DNA of 64,000 nt from Amaurobius ferox (GCA_951213105.1 OX578137.1:79195604-79259603); one strand, 5' to 3'; shown: positions 11,991 through 25,185, counted from the stretch's first letter. Notes: generated from the letters alone by a model not told the origin. Translations and numbers: made by a program.

Positions 11991-12450
11991 TAGTTCACTA
12001 CCACAACCAATGATATCATAGAAAACAAAATCAATTTCACCGGCTCGTTTTGTTTCTCCAAAAGTTGAATTAGAGGCAATTAAGAATCAACAAAGGAAAC
12101 CTAATCATCATTAACCTAATATTTAAAGCATAAAAAAAAACCACACTGTTTCCCAGGTTTCAATCAGGGCTTCAATGTAAGATTTTTTTTTAATTGCAAT
12201 TTCTGTTTACTTTTCTGCTCTTTTTGTAATCTAATTTCTATCATCAGGACTTGGGTTTTAACTATATTTCGTATGCTTATTGAATTTGCTCCTTTAATCA
12301 TTCGATACTATGAGTGGGAGTAGCAATTTTTTTCGAAGTAATAATAACCAATTAGGAAGCTAATGACAATGATGACGGAAGCAGTTCGTGTATATTAGGT
12401 TCTCTAAATTACAAACTGATCATCTGATTTTCCATTCGATATTTTACTCT
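11991..12450. repeat. Dispersed repeat R-I, copy 1
   Basis: Diverged partner of 17061-17470. Shared landmarks are TTGGGTTTTAACTATATTTC against TCGGGTTTTAAGTATATTTC, CTTATTGAATT followed by TTTAATC, and ACCAATTAGG followed by CTAATG. Non-coding; an old transposon fragment is the likeliest identity. Confidence 0.6.
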
Positions 12451-12559
12451 TTGTATGATTCATAATATTTTTTATTATGTCTTAAGATATTAAATAGAGA
12501 AGAAAATATAATGTCTTTAATTTTTTAAATAATTAATATATTATATTAATTATTATATA

Positions 12560-13306
12560 TAGACCGAGGTACTTTGCTATCTAATCAACAACATTAAACT
12601 GGAAGACCTATACGATATTATGGTTGAAATACATAAAAACTACAAAATGCATAAATATATCGCATTCCATAAATTTAAAGCTATCTTGAACATTGTACTT
12701 TACTATAATGTATTATATAATGGTATAAATTGCTATCAACAAAAGAGGGGTATTCCCATAGGAGGAGGATGCTCCTCAATGTTAGCAGATCTTTACACCT
12801 TAATAAATACGAAGAAGAAACACATGTATTGAATGAAATGTCATAGTTCAAATTTGTCGATGACGTCCTCATAGAGCAATTTAAAAACAGCATCAACTTC
12901 AACTTCGGATTTTATCCAACCAATTTAGAATTAATCGAGAATAATGAGCTTCAAAAAACAAGATTAATTACATCGATATTTGTATTAACTTCACTGCAAA
13001 CGAATCATTACATACAAGAATGATCGACAAGCGAAAGCAATTCGACATTAAAATCAATTATATCATCATCTGGAAATCGAATTTGAGTTACTCCATATTC
13101 CGCAATGTCGTTATGAATCATTTTATACGTAATGACAGAATGCATACTTATAAATGCGACCGTATCATGAGTGATAAAATCTTTATCATGGAAGCAATGA
13201 AGCAGAACTATACCATTGGCTTTATCAAACATTATTATAATACTATTCACAACAACGTGAACGGTGCATTTCGAGGTGATTTTGGCAACAGCTCCAATTT
13301 ATAAAA
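12560..13306 (+). pseudogene. Penelope-type reverse transcriptase remnant P2
   Basis: Same RT family as 5835-7100 but starting in the palm domain. Pieces in order: LEDLYDIMVEI, RGIPIGGGCSSMLADLY (about 12746-12798, the GxPxG region), FKFVDDVL (about 12850-12870, catalytic Asp pair), INYIDICINF after a frame break, MIDKRKQFDIKINY (from about 13019), SIFRNVVMNHFIRNDR and a tail ending near 13304. Two open pieces remain (12620-12832 and 13020-13304) in different frames. The fragment begins next to AT-dinucleotide-rich sequence at 12530-12562 and its 3' region ends at the AT tract at 13747. Confidence 0.7.
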
Positions 13307-13864
<558 letters not shown>

Positions 13865-13878
13865 CGTGTGATATATTA

Positions 13879-14737
13879 TAGGGATTATAGAAGTCACCGA
13901 ATCATACAACTTTCACAATACAATGTGGGGTCGGAAAGCAACCGGCGAACTGCAAGGGGACGCTTTCTCTGGAGTGCATGAAACGTCGCGTCAAAAAGGA
14001 GAACACAGTAAATCCGCATGCTACACGTTCCAGATGCCACCAGCAAAGGTTCTCCTTGAATGTGTGGACAAGGATTATCCACAACAAATTAATTGGCACG
14101 TATCTGATACCAGACCGCCTAGTCCGACAGAAGTACCTCACCTTCCTCCAGCAGGTGCTGCCAGATTTACTACCTGTTGTACCAGCAAATCATTGAGTGA
14201 TTATGTGGTTCCAACACGACGGAGCACCAGCATATTACACCAGGATGGTGTGAAACTACCTGGCCATTGCCTTTCCGAACAGATGGGTTGGTCGTGGGGA
14301 TTCCGTCGAGTGGCCTCCCAGATTTCCTGATCTGTCCTGTCTTGATTTTTTCCCTGGGGACAACTAAAAGTCGCCGTTTACGAGACTCCCATCGAGTCAC
14401 TAGACAACATTGTCGTCTAATTGAGGAATTAGCGTCGGAGCTGCAGACGTTCGTGAAATGCCAGGAGTCTTCCAAAGTGTACGCGATTCACCCCGTCGCC
14501 GCTATTACTCCTATTTCGCAGATGGTGGTCGCTCATTTGAGCATTTATTCTAAACATTTTGTCAATAAATTTCCATTATTCGTCTTACCGTATTCGTTTC
14601 CTTCACTCCATTTTGACGCGACATTTCATCCACTCCCAGAGAAAGCGCCCTCTCGCGGCTCGCCGGTTGCCTTCCGACCCAACATTGTATTGTATTGTGA
14701 AAGTTGTTTGTTTTGATGAGTTCTATAACCCCTTACA
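13879..14737 (+). pseudogene. Mariner-like transposon with dead transposase
   Basis: Two inverted terminal regions of about 120-130 bp (13879-14003 and about 14603-14737) share CAACTTTCACAATACAATG, GGTCGGAAGCAACCGGCG-type and TTTGACGCGAC segments. Between them a transposase is readable: VWTRIIHNKLIGTYLIPDRL (about 14060-14120), YLTFLQQVLPDLLP, WFQHDGAPAYYT (about 14200-14240), FPNRWVGRGDSVEWPP (about 14275-14320) and FPDLSCLDFF. Stops, including one near 14195, interrupt it. These blocks match the arthropod mariner/DDE family in which PxRSPDL and DFFLW-type motifs surround the last acidic residue; here the LWG is lost. Overlapping ORFs at 13923-14330, 14170-14475 (minus) and 14267-14716 are frames of this remnant. 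Confidence 0.7.
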
Positions 14738-14942
<205 letters not shown>

Positions 14943-16684
14943 ATATATATGTAAATATATTTCTTTTTAATTTTTTCTGAAACAACAAAATCTGAAATTT
15001 TGAATATTTATAGATTTTGATTATTACTACATAATATTTTTTATCATGTCTTATGATCGATATTAAATAGAGAAGAAAATATATATTTCATTTTTTAAAT
15101 AATGAAGTTATTATTCTGAAGAAATAATTTTATGATTTAATATATATATATATGTGTGTGTGTGTGTGTTTCTCATTAACTATTTTTGAAATAACCAAAT
15201 CTTAGAAAATTTATAGAATTTGGGTTTTGCGTGTATGTTAATTTTTCAGTAGTTAAGTAGTTAATTCATAAAGTTGTTTGCAGCAGTTAAAGAAATATAA
15301 CTTTGCGTTTTAGGTTTCTCGTGATAAATTAAAATTTTTATGTGACCAAATCTGTACTTTAAAAATATAACACAATGAAATATTTGATTGCAATTATTAA
15401 ATCATATTACATTTTAAAAACCTAAGATTATAATGCAAATAATCGGAGTTATGCTTCGAAATTCTCTCGGGCATATGATGTTTGCTGTTGAAAAATGCAA
15501 AGACATCATTATCTAAAGTAAATAAATTCATCTGTCATTCACTAATATTCCTAAAATTATTTGATAGACTTCCTTTTGCAAAAATTTGGATGGCAACTTT
15601 CAAAGGTCACGTGATATTACAATATTTTTACAGGCGCATTCTTGCCTTTGTTGATACTAGCGCTCTATCTCATGTCTGTTGACGAAGAAATCCCCTTTAG
15701 TTCTTGAAATCAGTTGATAACCTTGTAAGCTGTATTTAATGAACGTTTTTATTTTGCGATATGTCATAAGTTACAACATTTTAATAACTAAATAGACCCC
15801 TTGTTATAGTCATCATCTTTATCGTTGCAAGTTTGCATCAGCTAACGGGTGATCTAGCGATCGCGTTTATTGGTAAATTATGTTCTCCCAAGCTATATGG
15901 ACTCAGCCAGTAGCGATCATGCAGTTCACTGCGATCTCCAGCGAATATATCATCCAGTATAAAAGGTGCCCTGTATTAACCTTCCACACCTAATAAATTC
16001 ACTACTGAGCTAGGATTCTCATGCATTGTATTCTTCCTGAATGAACAAATCATCATGGAAATTAATTAAAAAGGCAAACGTTACCTCATAACGTATTTAG
16101 CATGATCAAATTAAATTAGGAGCATATTTTCTTGACAAGTAAAATACCTAAATGAGTAGACCATAATAATCTAAATTATGGGCTATATTCTAATTTGATC
16201 TCTGGTGGTCTTAGTTTATTTTTATAATTAATTTAAATTATCTAGGTATTAACTTAATGACAAGTATTAACTGTCCTAAGTATTAACTTAAGGACAGTTT
16301 TAAAAATGGCACAACAGTTACTAAATAAACTACTATTATTTGAGTATTAACGGTCATGTCGATTTTTTCGCTAACAGTTTAATATTTAATATTTTAAAAA
16401 TGCAATCCAAATTTGAGATCAGGCAACCAAAACAAGAAAGTGTAAGTCGGGGTTTAATTTAGGGGTCCTTTAAATGTTTTAAATGGAAGCAGGTGCCCTT
16501 TTGAGAATCAGGCCCTGTACAAATCAACTTCCTTGTACAACTTCACACTTTACATTAATTGCGCAACGCTATATAATTTACTTAATTGTAATTGAGAATT
16601 TTTTCAGATTACCCTCGATAGGAAGCTTGTAAAACTAATTCCCACTGCGGAATTTAATTATAGCCTATTTAACTACTATGACTT
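14943..16684. other. Intergenic, largely unrecognised
   Basis: Holds a short (TA)n(TG)n run at 15141-15169 and a TATA-box-like TATAAAAGG near 15959. A 66-codon ORF at 15482-15682 has no recognisable feature. No gene supported. Confidence 0.45.
15957..15967 (+). promoter_or_regulatory. TATA-box-like element
   Basis: AGTATAAAAGG in otherwise moderately GC-rich context, with CCTAATAAATTC 30 bp further on. It could be a core promoter of an unseen transcript or of an old LTR; nothing downstream confirms use. Confidence 0.2.
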
Positions 16685-17012
16685 TTACCATTGCATGTAC
16701 TTCCATTGCATGCCAAACTATTACATTCCAATGCATGTCACATATTTTTCCATACTTCCATTGCATGCCACACTATTACATTCCAATGCATGTCACACAT
16801 TTTTCCAAGCTCCTATTGCATGCCACATTATTACATTCCATTTGATGTCACACACGTTTCTCTTGCATCTATAGCATATCACACTATTACATACCATTTG
16901 TTGTCACACACTGTTTCATGCTTCTATTGCATGCCACACTATTACATTCCATTTGATGTCACGCATTTTTCCATGCTTGTATTGTATGCATTCCATTTGA
17001 TGTCACACTATT
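16685..17012. repeat. Minisatellite, about 58-bp unit, 5-6 copies
   Basis: The repeated unit carries TTGCATGCCACACTATTACA, then TTCCATTTGATGTCACAC or the variant TTCCAATGCATGTCACAC, then TTTTTCCA. The 108-codon ORF at 16691-17017 is the repeat read through: its peptide motif alternates between two frames (CMPHYYIPFDVTH and AYHTITYHLLSHT), as expected if the period is not a multiple of three. Not a gene. Confidence 0.85.
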
Positions 17013-17060
17013 ATTAAAATCATGGTTTGTTGTACGAAAACTCCGGCAATCATATGCCTG

Positions 17061-17470
17061 TAGCAATTACCACATCCAATAATATCTGAACAATAAAATA
17101 TTTGCTGGGTATTTACTTATGTTTCCTTGGAAATTTAATCAGAAGTAATTAAGTATAACAAAGGAGTATAATTATAATTAACCTACAATTTAAAGCGTAA
17201 ATTCGAAGAAGTGTTTTCTTCCTTGGGATTTTGAACCCAGGCATTTTCTTTAGTTGCATTTTCTCCCTTCCATCTAATGTAATTTGCTTTATCAGATATC
17301 GGGTTTTAAGTATATTTCCCATACTTATTGAATTATCCTATTTAATCTCCAGTAAAAGAGAGATGTTTCTTCGGCGTAATTATGACCAATTAGGTTACTA
17401 ATGGAAATTATGGAAGAATCCACTTCGTATATTAGAATCTTGAATTATGTTGGGGTCTTTCTAGGCTATA
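17061..17470. repeat. Dispersed repeat R-I, copy 2
   Basis: Diverged partner of 11991-12450. The ORF at 17401-17754 begins in this repeat and runs into a TG microsatellite, so it is not credible as a gene. Confidence 0.6.
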
Positions 17471-18318
17471 TCTTGCTCTGTAATCTTATCATTTCATACG
17501 TTGGATTACTGTTACATTTCCAGCAATACAGGGGAAGTATTGGAATCATACCAAAAATCACAACTGTAGCTTTTGACGGATCGACACGTTTTGAAATCTC
17601 TAGAAGACGTATAACTATTTTTAGCGTCAAGTCTGTGTGTGTGTGTCTCTATGTGTGCTTGTATGTGCGTTTGTGTATATGTGTGTGTGTCTGTCCGTGC
17701 GTGTGTGTGCGTCTGTGCAATGCATGTATTCATTCTAACTCAAAAACTTCTTAACCAGATTTCATTTATACGTCACTTTACGGTTACCATAGTGCAGATT
17801 AGATTTTGGTATGATTCGGGTAAAAGAACTTGCCTTTATTGCAAAATGACCTGCAAAATTCATCAAAATAATAACAGACTGTGTGTAATCAGGTGTATAA
17901 ATGCTTGTTTTACACTTAATTTTTGATGACGAAAATAATACAACCAAAGTATTTTAACTCTAGGACGGACCGTCTCTACTCTAGGTTAACTCTAAGACCG
18001 GACTCAAGATATTATAGTTTTTCTAATTTTTGAGAATACGTTCAGTCGCCAAATGAAAATGAAAATTGAAATAAAACTGCCAATTCAGTGTCATTTCAAA
18101 TGCGTGTGTTATTTTCTGCAATTCAACTCAATTACGGAAGAAATAAAAATAAATTGAATTTGTGTCAGTCGTTATAGCCACATGCTGGCCACATCGGATG
18201 TCTCTTATTATTCTGCAACGTTGAATTTGAGTTTGAATTTTTTGCTACATCTGACAGGTTTTGAGGACAAAATTGGTATCAAGGAGTTTCATTGTATCTA
18301 ATGCCAGATCAGGAGGCA
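17471..18318. other. Intergenic with (TG)n-type run
   Basis: An interrupted GTGT/GTGC microsatellite spans about 17633-17722. The rest shows nothing recognisable. Confidence 0.5.
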
Positions 18319-20445
18319 TTTCTTCTCCTGTTATTGTAGAGTAAGCTTAGCTTTTAAAATGTGTACTGTAAAAAATACGTACATGAGATTCACTGTAAAA
18401 AGCATAAAACGAACCATTCTGTAGAAATCAGAGAATGTTCTTCTCCTGTTATTGTTATTTAAGTCTAGCTATTAAAATATGTAATGTAAAATGTACGTAC
18501 ATGAAATTCACTATAAGAAGCATAAAATCAACTGCTCCGTAGAAATCAGAAAGTTTTCTTCTCCTTTTACTGTTAGCTAAGTTTAGCTTTTACTATCAAA
18601 ATAGTTTAGCTTCTCCTTTTACTGTTAACTAAGTTTAGCTTTTACTGCCAAAATTGTTTAGCATCTCCGTTTACTGTTAGCTAAGTTTATATTTTACTAT
18701 CAAAATTAAGTACATGAACCTTATTGTAAAACGCATAAAACCAACTGCTCTGTAGAAATCTGAATGTTTTCATCTCCTGTTATTGTCGCCTAAGTTTAGG
18801 TTTTAAAATGTGTACTGTTAAAAATACGTAAATGAGATTCACTGTAAAACACATAAATCCAACTCTTCTGTAGAAATCAGAAAGTTTTCGTCTCCTGTTA
18901 TTGTCAGCTAAGTTTAGCTTTTAAAATATGTACTGTCAAAAATACGCATATGGACCTCACTGTAAAAAGCATAAAACCAACTGCTCTTTAGAAATCAGCA
19001 AGTTTCCTTCACCTATTATTTTTTAATTTAGCTTTTAAAATATGTATTATCAAATATACGTACATGAGATTCACTGTAAAAAGTGTAAAAGCAACTGCTC
19101 TGTAAAAATCAGAAAGTTTTTTTTCTGCTATCGTTACCTAAGTTTAGTTTTAAAATATGTACTGTCAAATATATGTAAATGAAAGTCACTTTAAGAAGCA
19201 TAAAACCAACTGCTTTGTAGGAATCAGGAAGTTTTATTCTCCTTTTAATGTTAGCTAAGTTTAGCTTTTAAAATATGTACTGTCAAAAATGCGTACATGG
19301 ACCCCCACTGTATAAAGCATAAAACTAGCTGCTCTGTGGAAATCAGAAAGTTTTCATCTCCTGTTAATTTTAATTTAGTTTTCAAAATATGCACTGTCAA
19401 AAATACGTAAATGAGATTCACTGTAAAAGTATAAAACTAACTGTTCTGTAGAAATCAGAAAGTTTTATCTCCTGTTATTGTCAATTTTAAGATTAGCTTT
19501 TGAAATATGTACTGTCCAAAATACCTATATGGGCCTCACTGTAAAAAACATAAAACCAACTGCTCTGTAGAAATCAGAAAGTTTATTCTACTGTTATTGT
19601 CGGCTAAGTTTATCTTTTAAAATATGTACTGTTTTCTTCTCCTGTTATTGTCAGCTAAGTGTAGCGTTTAAAATATGTACTGTCAAAAATACCTAAATGG
19701 GATTCACTCCAAAAAGCATACATCCAACTGCTCTGTAGAAATCGCAAAGTTTTCTTCTACTGTTATAGTTGGCTATGTTTATCTTTTAAAATATGTACTG
19801 ATTTCTTCTTCTGTTATTGTCAGCTAAGTGTACTTTTTAAAATATGTAGTGTCAAAAATACGTAAATGTGATTCACTCTAAAAGCACACATCTAACTGCT
19901 CTGTAGAAATCGGAAAGTTTTCTTCTACTGTTATTGTCGGCTAAGTTTATCTTTTAAAATATGTAGTGTTTCTTCTCCTGTTATTGTCAGCTAAGTGCAG
20001 CTTTTAAATATGTACTGTCAAAAATACATAAAAGTGATTCAATCTCAAAAGCATACATCCAACTGTTCTGTAGAAATCAGAAAGTTTTCTTTTCCTATTA
20101 TTGTTAACTAAGTTTAGTTTTTAAAATATGTACTGTCAAAATTACGTATATGGGCCTCACTGTACAAACATAAAACCAACTTCCCTGTAAAAATTAGAAA
20201 GATTTCTTCTCCTGTTATTGTTACCTAAGTTTAATTTTACTTTATGTACTGTCATAATTACGTAAATAAAATTCATTGTCTTAAGCATAAAACCAAATGC
20301 TCTGTAGAAATCAGAATGTTTTCTTCTCCTGATATTGTTAACTAAGTTTAGCATTTAATATGTGTACTGTCAAAATAAAGTACATGGACTTCACTGTAAA
20401 ATGCATAAAACCAACTTCCCTGTAAAAATCAGAAGGTTTTCTTGC
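18319..20445. repeat. Satellite array, about 116-bp unit, about 17 copies
   Basis: The unit contains GAAATCAGAAAGTTTTCTTC, TCCTGTTATTGTCAGCTAAG, TTTAGCTTTTAAAATATGTA, CTGTCAAAAATACGTACATG and AGATTCACTGTAAAAAGCAT. Starts of the GTAGAAATC landmark fall at about 18421, 18538, 18752, 18869, 18988, 19101, 19216, 19335, 19447, 19565, 19733, 19904, 20070, 20186, 20302 and 20422: mostly 112-120 bp apart, with three consecutive intervals of about 166-171 bp and one of about 214 bp. The longer intervals carry extra half-units. Non-coding. Confidence 0.93.
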
Positions 20446-20972
20446 TAAATAAAGACTTTTTTTATACAGCTGCTCAAGCGCAGGGCTCTGTGGACAGACA
20501 CTACGTGGGATTTGTTTCTAAGGACCTACCGAGCAGGTGCATAGGTCGCTAATCCACCCATGAAATCTGAGTACACCCATAAGACTGTTGCAATACGTTT
20601 CAAATAAGTGTCTTCCACCCACCATGTCTTGATGCGCCGTCGTTTCGTCCGAATAGTGGACGCGTAGGATGTTGACTATACATCTAAAATTAGAGGATGA
20701 ATCAAAACTACATGCGCGACGTAAATAATTTTTGTGTTACGTAGTACAAGGAGGGAGGAGGTTAGAATGGAACAATATTAAGCTGCTAACGTTAGAGCGC
20801 AAGTATGCTCCATTCGCGTGGTACCTAATGGGAAGAGTTGAGCAAAAAAGTGTATTTTGATTGGATTGATGCTGGTTGAGATACATCGAAGCGCAGAAGA
20901 AAAGAGAAGGGGGTTATAAGATAATATAATATCAAATTTAAAATATCAGAACGATATCTTTTAAATTCGCGA
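20446..20972. other. Intergenic, nothing recognised
   Basis: Somewhat more GC than its surroundings; no ORF above 60 codons and no repeat partner in this window. Confidence 0.45.
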
Positions 20973-20985
20973 AGTTAGAAATCCG

Positions 20986-21206
20986 CCGATATGGTGGCCG
21001 AGCGGTCAAAGAGGCAGGCGTTCCCTCGTGATGGCTTGGCTGCCAATTGCTGGTTCGAGTTCCGCCTGCGGGCATGGATCTTGTGATGTCTTATTGGGGC
21101 AGAAGTCAGACTTCTACCTTTGGGTGCCTCGGGTCTTTGACTAAACAGAAGCAGTGCACATATTCTTCCTTAATAAAATATGTTAGGGATACTGCACAAA
21201 CCAACC
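20986..21206 (+). mobile_element. tRNA-derived SINE, copy 1
   Basis: The head has an A-box-like TGGCCGAGCGGTC (about 20994) and a B-box GGTTCGAGTTCC (about 21051). The body includes TCAGACTTCTACCTTTGGGT. It is flanked by a perfect 13-bp target-site duplication AGTTAGAAATCCG at 20973-20985 and 21207-21219, direct evidence of retroposition. The ORFs over it (21047-21256 plus, 21106-21312 minus) are not genes. A functional tRNA is excluded by the poor arm pairing and the long 3' body. Confidence 0.88.
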
Positions 21207-21386
21207 AGTTAGAAATCCGATGCTCAAGAAGTTCGCCTTTTGGATTACTACCATAAATAAGTACTATATTCTCGATAATATATGAAAATTTCCGTATATC
21301 CAAATATTTCACATTCTATAGAAACCAGTTGCTACGAAGGAAGTTCATCAGCTCGGATTGCCTAGATATTTTTAAAACACCAATTT

Positions 21387-21664
21387 TGTTGTGTTGTTGT
21401 TACTTATGACCTCCTGTTCGGTGGAACTGAAACAGGACCAGTGATGCAAGAAGAAAGAACGACACACAAGACGAGAGATCTAAGTTTATTCAAAGAAGGC
21501 ATCACTGACGAAGGTCGGAGAGGGTGCATCTCCACTTTGACCAGGACCCAGAAGGCGGAAGTCTGATTTCATCCTCTAGAGACATCCATGCCTTATTCGA
21601 GATTCGAACCCGAGCCCTTCATGACAGCAGTCGAAGACGCTATCCACTTCACTACCGGGGCGGC
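21387..21664 (-). mobile_element. tRNA-derived SINE, copy 3
   Basis: On the minus strand the head reads GGTAGTGAAGTGGATAGCG (A-box region) and GGTTCGAATCTC (B-box). The body carries TCAGACTTCCGCCTTCTGGG, close to copy 1, then an AATAAA and an (AACA)n-like tail. A perfect 12-bp target-site duplication AAACACCAATTT flanks it at 21375-21386 and 21665-21676. The 70-codon ORF at 21524-21736 is a read-through of the element. Confidence 0.88.
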
Positions 21665-21818
21665 AAACACCAATTTAGTGACCTGATGCATGTATTAAAG
21701 AATCATTGGTCGCATGTGTATTTTCTGTATCAATAAAAAGAATTCAAATTCTTTAACCCTTTGAAAAAAAATAAATTATATGATTTATATCTTGATACTC
21801 CTTAGTTTTCACCAAACT

Positions 21819-21899
21819 ATTAGTAAAAGCTTTAACGCTAGAATGAATTAGATTCTAACTAAAACTCTGTAAACACAATGTAACAGTCAAATTAGATAA
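21819..21899. repeat. 81-bp direct repeat, copy 1
   Basis: Identical to 22212-22292 over all 81 bp (from ATTAGTAAAAGC to AATTAGATAA). Spacing is 393 bp. Confidence 0.95.
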
Positions 21900-22211
21900 A
21901 ACATTGAATTTAAGGAAACAATCCTTGATTCCAAACAGCATTTTCAGAAATACATAAAATCCTCAGCAAAAAGGTAATGACCTCGCAAATCGGTCAAAAA
22001 CATCATGTCTACTGATCTTCGTAGTAACTGCCGGTCTTAATGTAAATATAATTAATTAGCGATACACGAATATTTTATCAAAATTATAATTAATGAAAGG
22101 ATGCTAAATTTCAAGGCTATACGACAATTAGATTTTCCGCTACGGACGACAAAAATGAATGAACAAACAAGCAGACATATTACTATAGGTGACAATATAT
22201 GTATAAAATAT

Positions 22212-22292
22212 ATTAGTAAAAGCTTTAACGCTAGAATGAATTAGATTCTAACTAAAACTCTGTAAACACAATGTAACAGTCAAATTAGATAA
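22212..22292. repeat. 81-bp direct repeat, copy 2
   Basis: Perfect second copy of 21819-21899. It is followed by a short AATTAGATAATTAGATA stutter, which suggests slippage at the 3' edge. Confidence 0.95.
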
Positions 22293-22625
22293 TCCTGCTA
22301 ATTAGATAATTAGATATGATAATTAGATAATTCTGCTTTATAATTCCAACATAATTTTCTGACAAATATTTTTACAGAATAAAATGTTCTATGTTAGACC
22401 AATGAGGCAACTCTAACTATAACTGAATACGACTATAGGTTTTTAAATAAGTATGCGTATATTTACAAAAAATGGCATTGGTAAACGTAGAGAACAGGAA
22501 CATAGACTCTAGTTATTACATCACATTTGTTAAATAATATTAATTCATTACGAACTAGTTGCCATTAATAAGTAGTTACCATTACGAATAAGTAGTCATT
22601 ACAATGTAGTTGTCCATAATAGTTA

Positions 22626-24868
22626 CTAGCAGCATATCCGTTCTTCGTACGGAGTATATAATATAAAGAAACTTATAATTCTCAATCATGTGCAAATTCT
22701 GTTAAAATATTAAATATATTGCTCATAAAGAGAAGTGTAAGAATATCTGTTCTCACTATGCAAAATTATCTTCACGGGCAGATCTGAAGAATAAAACATA
22801 CTGGCCCCTTGTGTAAGCAAATTTACAAAAAAAAAAGGAGTTGAATCAATATATGCAACCCCGTACTACTTATATTGTCGCAGATTAGAAAATATGCGAG
22901 TGTGTTAGTAGAAGATTACCCGTATTACAATATGAGTTTCAAAAATATTTGCCAAAATAAAAGAGATGACGTAATAAATTGAAAATATCACTAATCCCCG
23001 TAATCTTTATACCAGAAGGTCGTAATTGATTCCAATATATGCCAAAATATATCAAAATATATGCCAATATACCTGTACTACTTATATTCTCGTAGATTAG
23101 AAGATATACCCGTGCATTTGTAAAAGATTATTCGTAAAACGTACAATATATGAGTTTAAACATTTTTTGTCATAATAAAACAATGGCATAATAACTTGAA
23201 AATATCAATAATCCCTGAATCAACAGTCCCCGAAAATATCAATAATAATAATGTTTAAACCTGAAGGCCGTAATTGATATTATCCAGTCAAAAATGTAAT
23301 GTCAATGAAATGTATTTTATATACATATCTTTATTATTCAAATCGGAAAAGTTTTAATAAAAATCGTATGGCGCGTACCACATTGGATCCGTTGCTAAGC
23401 GACATGATATCATTTGCTTCAACTAAATTGATGGAAATCATATCGTCTGATTAATACGATCTCTATGGGAGGTTTGGCGACATTTTCGTTAATTTAGCGA
23501 TAACTTAAAAAATCGCCAAATTTATCGCCGAGTGGGACTGTAGAACTGATAGTCCCATTTTGCGACAAATTGATGAAACATCATCACAATACTATCCCCT
23601 AACAAAATACAATTAATTTCATTTAATAAGCGTTTTAATTTATCGATTCCATGATATTTTTATGCATTTACAAATATTTTTATCAATTTTGTGATATTAA
23701 AAAAAATTCGTTAAATGTGTTACTAAGTAGGATGGATGGACTGACCGGCAAATGCTACCGAAGCATCACTTCCGTAGTGTCTTCTAAAAAAACAAATTTA
23801 ATTTCATTGATTTGCGTCATTTTTATCAATTTGGAGACATTTCCGCTGATTTGGTAAAGTTTAAGAAAAGTTACCTAGAGGTTATTTAGAGATATTCCGC
23901 AAAATTCGTAGCTCTGAATTTGCAGATCTGAAGAATAAAATGTCCTGATCCCGTTTGTATTTACTAAATGAAAACACTAAAATTGTATTTGAAGATACAC
24001 CCATTCTACTCTTTTTCTGCTTCAACAATCGGCTAAATGAATTTATTGGGTGAAATTGAAATTTATTGGGTGTTTATTGAAATGAAAGTGATGTACGCAG
24101 TTCGCAATTTATATAATTAAAAGAACAATCAAACCGTTCATTTATAAAATATATTTTTACATCCATTTATTTATTATTCAAATAGAAAAAATAATAATAA
24201 ATATTAACAGCACATTTAATTTCTTTCCGTTGCCGAGCAACATGATATCAGATAGAATCTTCCTCATAAAATGCGAAATTAAATAGCCATTTTGATTTCT
24301 TTATACTTTTCATCGTTGAGTAAAATCATGTGAAAGATAAGCGATGGATGTAGAATTTTCCATTTAAATTCATGTTTCAAACAATTCATGTTTTCCAATA
24401 GTGACTAATTAATGCAAAAATCCTGCACCAAACTCGGAAATAAAGTTTTATTTCATTTGGACGTTTTAAACAAACGATTTTCATCCTTTCCATTTGGATA
24501 AACTACGGAGTTGGAGAGTAAAAGACCTAGGAAAAAGTTCTGTTTTTCATTAATATCTTGACAACCCCTGGTCTTAGAAACTCGAAACTTGTACTAAATT
24601 TATGGAGATTTATTTCAAGGCTATCTACAAAATTTAATTAAATTCGATTCATCCGTTTTTCCGTGATGATGAGACAAACGAAAATTTCGTTTTTTACTAA
24701 TATTTCGAGAACCACTGGTCGTAGAAACTCAAAACACATACTAAAGTTTAATTGGGGCTATTTCTAGGCTACCCACAAAATTTCATTAAATTCGGTTCAG
24801 CCGTTCTCTCGTGATGATGGGACAAACAGACAGACAGACAGACAGATTTTCAATTTTTTTTATATAGA
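22626..24868 (-). mobile_element. Helitron-like element H1 (non-autonomous)
   Basis: Minus-strand element with 5' end TCTATATAAA preceded by A and 3' end GCTGCTAG followed by T, matching insertion between A and T with TC and CTRR ends. A short CCGT/ACGG stem precedes the 3' end by about a dozen bases. The 5' part has (TCTG)n then CATCATCACG and a GAACGGCTGAACCGAATT-type segment. The interior is about 2.2 kb without Rep or helicase coding, so it would be mobilised in trans. Copies H2, H3 and H4 share its length and order. The ORF at 23651-23857 lies inside it and is not a gene. Confidence 0.72.
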
Positions 24869-25133
24869 TGAAAGAGTTTTTTGCAGAATAAAGATACGTT
24901 CTTTTATCAATTTTTTGACAGAAATGTAAGGATAATGGATATAACTTTTATAAATTTACGCGAGTACTAAAGATTCAAGAAATTATAAATATGTTAAAAA
25001 GCATTTAAAATCAAGAGACAAACTTTATCATTTTTAGCAATATTTTGCCGATTTCAGCTATTTTAAATTAATTTCAATAAACAAATTAGAGTATGAATGC
25101 TGCTTTAAAAGCTACGCAAGTCAGTTATTATGT

Positions 25134-25185
25134 TTCTAAAGTAAGATGTATGTCTTACTTTTGAAACATAATAACCATCTATGTT
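25134..25185. repeat. Short perfect hairpin, 23-bp arms
   Basis: Arms GTTATTATGTTTC plus TAAAGTAAGA, and TCTTACTTTT plus GAAACATAATAAC, pair with one mismatch around a 6-nt loop. Confidence 0.85.

Noticed and set aside
13923..14330. 135-codon plus-strand ORF and 101/149-codon neighbours
   Set aside because: They read across the inverted ends and wrong frames of the mariner-like remnant; the transposase motifs are split among several frames.
18319..20445. CRISPR-like regular array
   Set aside because: The whole 116-bp unit repeats; there are no unique spacers and the DNA is plainly eukaryotic.
21400..21664. Functional tRNA gene on the minus strand (also 20986 and 36632)
   Set aside because: A and B boxes are present, but arms pair poorly, long non-tRNA bodies follow and target-site duplications show they are SINEs.
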